64,000 nucleotides of DNA from Natrialba magadii ATCC 43099 (GTDB lineage: Archaea; Halobacteriota; Halobacteria; Halobacteriales; Natrialbaceae): NCBI RefSeq assembly GCF_000025625.1, contig NC_013922.1, forward strand, positions 3,596,001-3,660,000. The letters run 5' to 3'. The first letter of the stretch is position 1. Each line of letters opens with the position of its first letter. Positions 60,918 through 64,000 of the stretch are shown here, piece by piece. Under the pieces are notes generated by a model. That model searched no databases, was not told where the DNA came from, and worked only from the letters and a program-made list of their open reading frames with translations. The position numbers and the translations under genes are program-made.

Positions 60918-61622
60918 ATGACAACTGCAGTGTACTTCGATCTCGACGGAACGCTCTGTACGTACGACGAACCCTTCGAGGCGATGTTTCAACGAACTGT
61001 CTCCCCCTACGGCACGCCGACTAACGGGGCGTACGACGCCTACGTCGAGCACCTGTTGGACGCGGTCGATCGCTGCGAACCCAACCCGTATCGCCGCGCG
61101 TTCGAAACGATCGTGACAGAACACAATTTCGAGGTCGATGCGACGCCAGCCACACTCGCCGCCGACTACTGCGACCGCGAGGTCGACGCGACAATCACGA
61201 CGGCCGGCGCGACGGAGGTACTCGAGTCCGTCGCCGCCACGAACCCGACTGGCATCATCACTAACGGCGACGGCGAACAGCAGCGTGCGAAACTCGAGTG
61301 CCACGGACTCGACGGACGGGTCGACGAGGTGCTCGTCTCGAACGAAGTGGGGGTTCGAAAGCCCGACCGGGAGCTGTTCGCGACCGCGAAAGATCGCTTG
61401 CCGGCGGACGACTACGTCTACGTCGGCGACAGCTACGAGGAGGACATCGTCGGGGCTCGCGACGCCGGCTTTCAGACGGTGTACGTCACCGGTGCTGGCG
61501 GATCTGCTGTCGAAGAGCCTGCTGCTGCGGACGCCGTCGTCGAGGGGGTCGGCAAGTTACGTGACCCCGGTTCGGTTCCGGGCTCGCTTCCAGGGGTACT
61601 CGAGGATGTGTTCGTATCGTAG
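60918..61622 (+). CDS. HAD-superfamily phosphatase (subfamily IA)
   Basis: 234 residues from the ATG at 60918 (MTTAVYFDLDGTLCTYDEPF). Motif I DLDGT (8-12), motif II ITNGDG (~111), Lys in RKPDRELF (~149), motif IV VYVGDSYEEDIVGARDAG (~169-186). Small helical cap typical of phosphoglycolate or 5'-nucleotide phosphatases; substrate unknown. It follows rpl12 by 128 nt. Confidence 0.92.
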   Translation: MTTAVYFDLDGTLCTYDEPFEAMFQRTVSPYGTPTNGAYDAYVEHLLDAVDRCEPNPYRRAFETIVTEHNFEVDATPATLAADYCDREVDATITTAGATEVLESVAATNPTGIITNGDGEQQRAKLECHGLDGRVDEVLVSNEVGVRKPDRELFATAKDRLPADDYVYVGDSYEEDIVGARDAGFQTVYVTGAGGSAVEEPAAADAVVEGVGKLRDPGSVPGSLPGVLEDVFVS

Positions 61623-61765
61623 CCGGATCGTGATTGGATCGTGATCGAAGCGTAGTGGGTACCGGTGGACGCGAGAGCCTTGCCGGACCTCGTCGCCAGA
61701 GCCGACGAGTACGAGTCCACCCCACGGGCGCGAGTTTAAATCCGAAGCCGCGGCCAGAGGGAGCG

Positions 61766-63007
61766 ATGGCCGTCGCCCCGGTCGAGTTCGTCACCGATCC
61801 AGCACTGACGCTCCAACTGCTGGCCTGGACACTAGCTGGTGCGTCGCTGGGGAGTCTGAGTGGGCTCGTGCCCGGTCTCCACGCGAACAACTTCGCGCTC
61901 TTGCTCGCCGGCATCGCGGCGTCGGTTCCGGGTCCGCCGCTGTTTGTCGGCTGTGCGATGCTCGCCGCGGGTGTCGTCCACACCTTTCTCAACGCCGTAC
62001 CGGCGATGGCACTCGGCGTTCCCGACGCAGAGATGGCAGTAACCGCGCTACCGGGCCACCGGCTGGTACTCGATGGCCGGGGCTACGAGGCGATCCGACT
62101 CTCGGCGCTGGGCAGCATCCTCGCCGTGCTCGTCGCGATCCCACTGGCAATCCCCGTAACCCGCGCCGTGACGGCGTTCTACCCGACGATTCGGGCACAC
62201 CTGCCGCTCGTGTTGGCGATGGTCGTCGTTGCACTCGTCGCCTCCGAGTACACGTGGCGCGCCCGATTTGGTGGGGTGCTCTCCTTCACACTCGCGGCCG
62301 CGCTCGGTGTGCTGACGCTCGACCTCTCGCCGGACGCACCACTCGAGGCCGGCGGGATGCTCGCGCCGCTGTTCGCCGGCCTGTTCGGCGCGCCCGTGTT
62401 GATCGACGCGGTTTTCGGGTCGGGAATCCCGCCACAGCGCGATGGGACAATCGAACTCCCGCGCTGGCTCGTCGGTGCAACGGCACTCGCCGGCGCGCTT
62501 GCGGGCGCGGTCGTCGGCTATATTCCTGGCATTTCGGCCGCGATTGCAGCCGTCGCGGTGCTCGTGCTGGTTCCGGGAAACGCCGGCGACCGCGGCTACA
62601 TCGTCGCGACGAGCGGGGTCGATACGGCGAATACGATTTTCGCGCTGTTCGCGCTCGTCGCGATCGGCCAACCCAGAACCGGCGTGATGGTCGCCTTCGA
62701 GAACGTGAACGCGCCGCTCGAACTTCCGATCCTGCTCGGTGCCGTGCTCCTCGCGGGCGTCTGCGGCTTCGTCCTCGTGATCGTTGTCGGCGAGCGCTAC
62801 CTCGAACTGGTCGGCCGCATGGCGTACTGGAAGATTTCGACCGCCGTCCTGGGACTGTTACTCGTCCTCTCGTACCTGTTCACCGGCCCGCTCGGTATCG
62901 TCGTCTTCGTCGTCGCTGCCGCAATCGGCATGGTGCCGGTCCGCCTGCGGGCACGGCGAGTCCACCTGATGGGCGTGCTGATCGGTCCCCTAATTCTCAG
63001 TGGGTGA
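61766..63007 (+). CDS. TctA-like tripartite tricarboxylate transporter permease
   Basis: 413 residues from the ATG at 61766, with TATA gagtttaaatcc (61731-61742) ~24-35 nt upstream. About 11-12 spans. The archaeal TctA/DUF112 signature GASLGSLSGLVPGLHANNFAL (key words LSGLVPGLHANN) and its inverted counterpart GAVVGYIPGISAAIAAV are present. In archaea the family usually lacks the TctC binding protein and TctB; neither is nearby, so the substrate is unknown. Confidence 0.9.
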   Translation: MAVAPVEFVTDPALTLQLLAWTLAGASLGSLSGLVPGLHANNFALLLAGIAASVPGPPLFVGCAMLAAGVVHTFLNAVPAMALGVPDAEMAVTALPGHRLVLDGRGYEAIRLSALGSILAVLVAIPLAIPVTRAVTAFYPTIRAHLPLVLAMVVVALVASEYTWRARFGGVLSFTLAAALGVLTLDLSPDAPLEAGGMLAPLFAGLFGAPVLIDAVFGSGIPPQRDGTIELPRWLVGATALAGALAGAVVGYIPGISAAIAAVAVLVLVPGNAGDRGYIVATSGVDTANTIFALFALVAIGQPRTGVMVAFENVNAPLELPILLGAVLLAGVCGFVLVIVVGERYLELVGRMAYWKISTAVLGLLLVLSYLFTGPLGIVVFVVAAAIGMVPVRLRARRVHLMGVLIGPLILSG

Positions 63008-63122
63008 CGCAGCGTGGTGAGGAACCGACACCACAGCGTGGGCCACGAATACGATTCGTAACCGGTGTTGAAGAACAGACATAAATCAGTTAATTTAATC
63101 ATCCAACGTCAGAGTGTGCACT

Positions 63123-63315
63123 ATGCTCAACATTCACCTCTGTCTCGTCGGCATACACATCTCTCTGGTCGGCAGCGTTCTGCTCATCGAATCCGGATAG
63201 CTGGGCACAGTCCTGGCCCGATCTCCTGGCTGATGCTCATCGGTGGATTGGTTCTTACACTCTTTTCAGTCCTCAACCAGTTGTTCCCCGTCCCAACTGG
63301 TAGCGACACGTAGCT
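63123..63315 (+). pseudogene. Decayed small membrane-protein gene (candidate)
   Basis: ttaatttaa at 63090-63098 is a well-placed TATA box for the ATG at 63123. The frame from 63123 (MLNIHLCLVGIHISLVGSVL) stops at TAG after 25 codons, but the next frame continues GPISWLMLIGGLVLTLFSVL and ends PVPTGSDT at 63315. One in-frame stop at 63198 plus a one-base deletion near 63215-63225 would explain the interruption; repaired, the product would be about 62 residues with two spans. Confidence 0.4.
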
Positions 63316-63346
63316 ACTCGTCGCAGTTGGGCAGGTCGCGCAGTGC

Positions 63347-64000
63347 TCAGGTATCACTCGAGTACGCGCGCTGCGCTGCCGTCACAACGGACTCCACCCG
63401 ACTCGAGTCGACCGGGTTCGTGGTTGCACCATCCTCCTTGAGTGCCGTCCCGACGATAGCGCCGTCAGCACCGGCAGCGAAGCAGTTTCCGACCGTGTCT
63501 GCGGTGACGCCGCTGCCGACGAACACCGGTGCCTGAATCTCGTGAGCGGAACGCTCAGCGGCGACGCGCTCGACGTCCTCGAGTGCAGTCTCGTTCCCTG
63601 TCCCACTCCCGGAGACGATCACGCCGTCCGCCTTCCCGCGCTCGACTGTCTCGAGTGCGGCCTGCTCGATGGCCGTCTCGCCGACTGGCGTGGCGTGCTT
63701 GACGTGCACGTCCGCGAGAATCGCCACGTCGGGTGCGATCCGCTCTCGGAGACGGACCGTCTCGTAGGCCCGGCCCTCGAGTACCCCCTGATCAGTCGCG
63801 GCCGTGCCCACGTGGACGTTGGTGCGGATGAAATCGGCGTCGACAGCGGCCGCGATCGAGAGCGCTGCCTCGGCGTCGTTTCTGAGGACGTTGATCCCGA
63901 TCGGCACGTCGACGGCGTCTGCGACGGTGCTGGCGATGGCGGTCATATCGGCGACGACGTGGGCGGGGACGGTCTCGGGGTAGAACGGCGCGTCGCCGAA
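63347..64000 (-). CDS. BtpA/SgcQ-family protein, 5' end beyond the window
   Basis: The frame is open to the window edge (64000), so the true N-terminus is missing; the visible part is 217 residues. Before the internal Met at 63946 the sequence reads FGDAPFYPETVPAHVVAD, then MTAIASTVADAVDVPIGINV: the DAPF segment and following barrel strand of BtpA/SgcQ TIM-barrel proteins. Later strands IVSGSGTGN and APVFVGSGVTADTVG are typical. Family members affect photosystem I stability or act in sugar metabolism; the archaeal role is unknown. Confidence 0.85.
   Translation of the reverse strand, partial: FGDAPFYPETVPAHVVADMTAIASTVADAVDVPIGINVLRNDAEAALSIAAAVDADFIRTNVHVGTAATDQGVLEGRAYETVRLRERIAPDVAILADVHVKHATPVGETAIEQAALETVERGKADGVIVSGSGTGNETALEDVERVAAERSAHEIQAPVFVGSGVTADTVGNCFAAGADGAIVGTALKEDGATTNPVDSSRVESVVTAAQRAYSSDT

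Noticed and set aside
14-63000. Long antisense open frames inside nearly every GC-rich gene
   Set aside because: High third-position GC creates such frames; their translations are Arg/Ser/Pro-rich and contain no motifs.

Overview
The window is chromosomal DNA of an extremely halophilic archaeon (class Halobacteria, probably a Natrialbaceae-like genus; the family is inferred). The sequence shows high GC with strongly acidic proteins, TATA boxes about 27 nt before many start codons (leaderless mRNAs), archaeal S-adenosylmethionine synthetase, archaeal ThiI, fused ADP-forming acetyl-CoA synthetase, ribosomal proteins L11/L1/L10/L12 of archaeal type, Tat-type lipoproteins and several small haloarchaeal zinc-finger families. 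No CRISPR array and no intact insertion sequence were seen. About 60 genes, one tRNA and at least one clear pseudogene are listed.

Layout. 1-16 kb: thiI, SAM synthetase, CYTH protein, FKBP isomerase, a KaiC-like protein with a degenerate P-loop, pyrBI, an unknown TIM-barrel-like protein, a PRC-barrel protein with a long Asp-rich tandem repeat, a PaaG-like crotonase, a Bat-type regulator, a secreted beta-helix protein, tRNA-Lys(CUU) with a duplicated 3' end, a TrkA-N/DHH protein and a second PRC-barrel protein. 16-25 kb: a FilR1-type regulator with low-complexity inserts, ADP-forming acetyl-CoA synthetase coupled to a Pta-N/DRTGG protein, and a znuACB zinc importer beside a His/Asp-rich lipoprotein that carries the same HGDHWHG domain found inserted in ZnuA. 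25-44 kb: mostly housekeeping (YbaK, YihY, PfkB kinase, aldehyde dehydrogenase, DpsA, macro domain, purM, M50 protease with TraB, thioesterase, S66 peptidase, HAD phosphatase, MFS, small zinc ribbons, cupin), a frameshifted ridA remnant, and a 55-residue protein whose promoter is flanked by two DtxR/IdeR-like palindromes. 44-48 kb: a 1097-residue protein with an actin-fold N-terminus, a very long coiled coil and a membrane tail, preceded by an octamer satellite. 48-63.9 kb: MOSC protein, pckA, HEWD protein, cutA, rpl11; then an opposite-strand cluster (membrane proteins, CDP-alcohol phosphotransferase, dehydrogenase, PTPS homologue, glycosyltransferase, methyltransferase) that separates rpl11 from rpl1-rpl10-rpl12; then HAD, TctA-like permease and a BtpA-family gene cut by the window edge.

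Most interesting: (1) the actin-like/coiled-coil/membrane protein; (2) the pterin-synthase-like plus glycosyltransferase, methyltransferase and CDP-alcohol cluster lodged inside the ribosomal L11-L1 locus, which could make a modified or lipid-linked pterin; (3) the HGDHWHG domain shared by ZnuA and a His-rich lipoprotein; (4) two copies of an 84-nt palindromic element with a compensatory stem change; (5) widespread short-period repeats, hexamers inside genes and octamers/decamers in 5' flanks.
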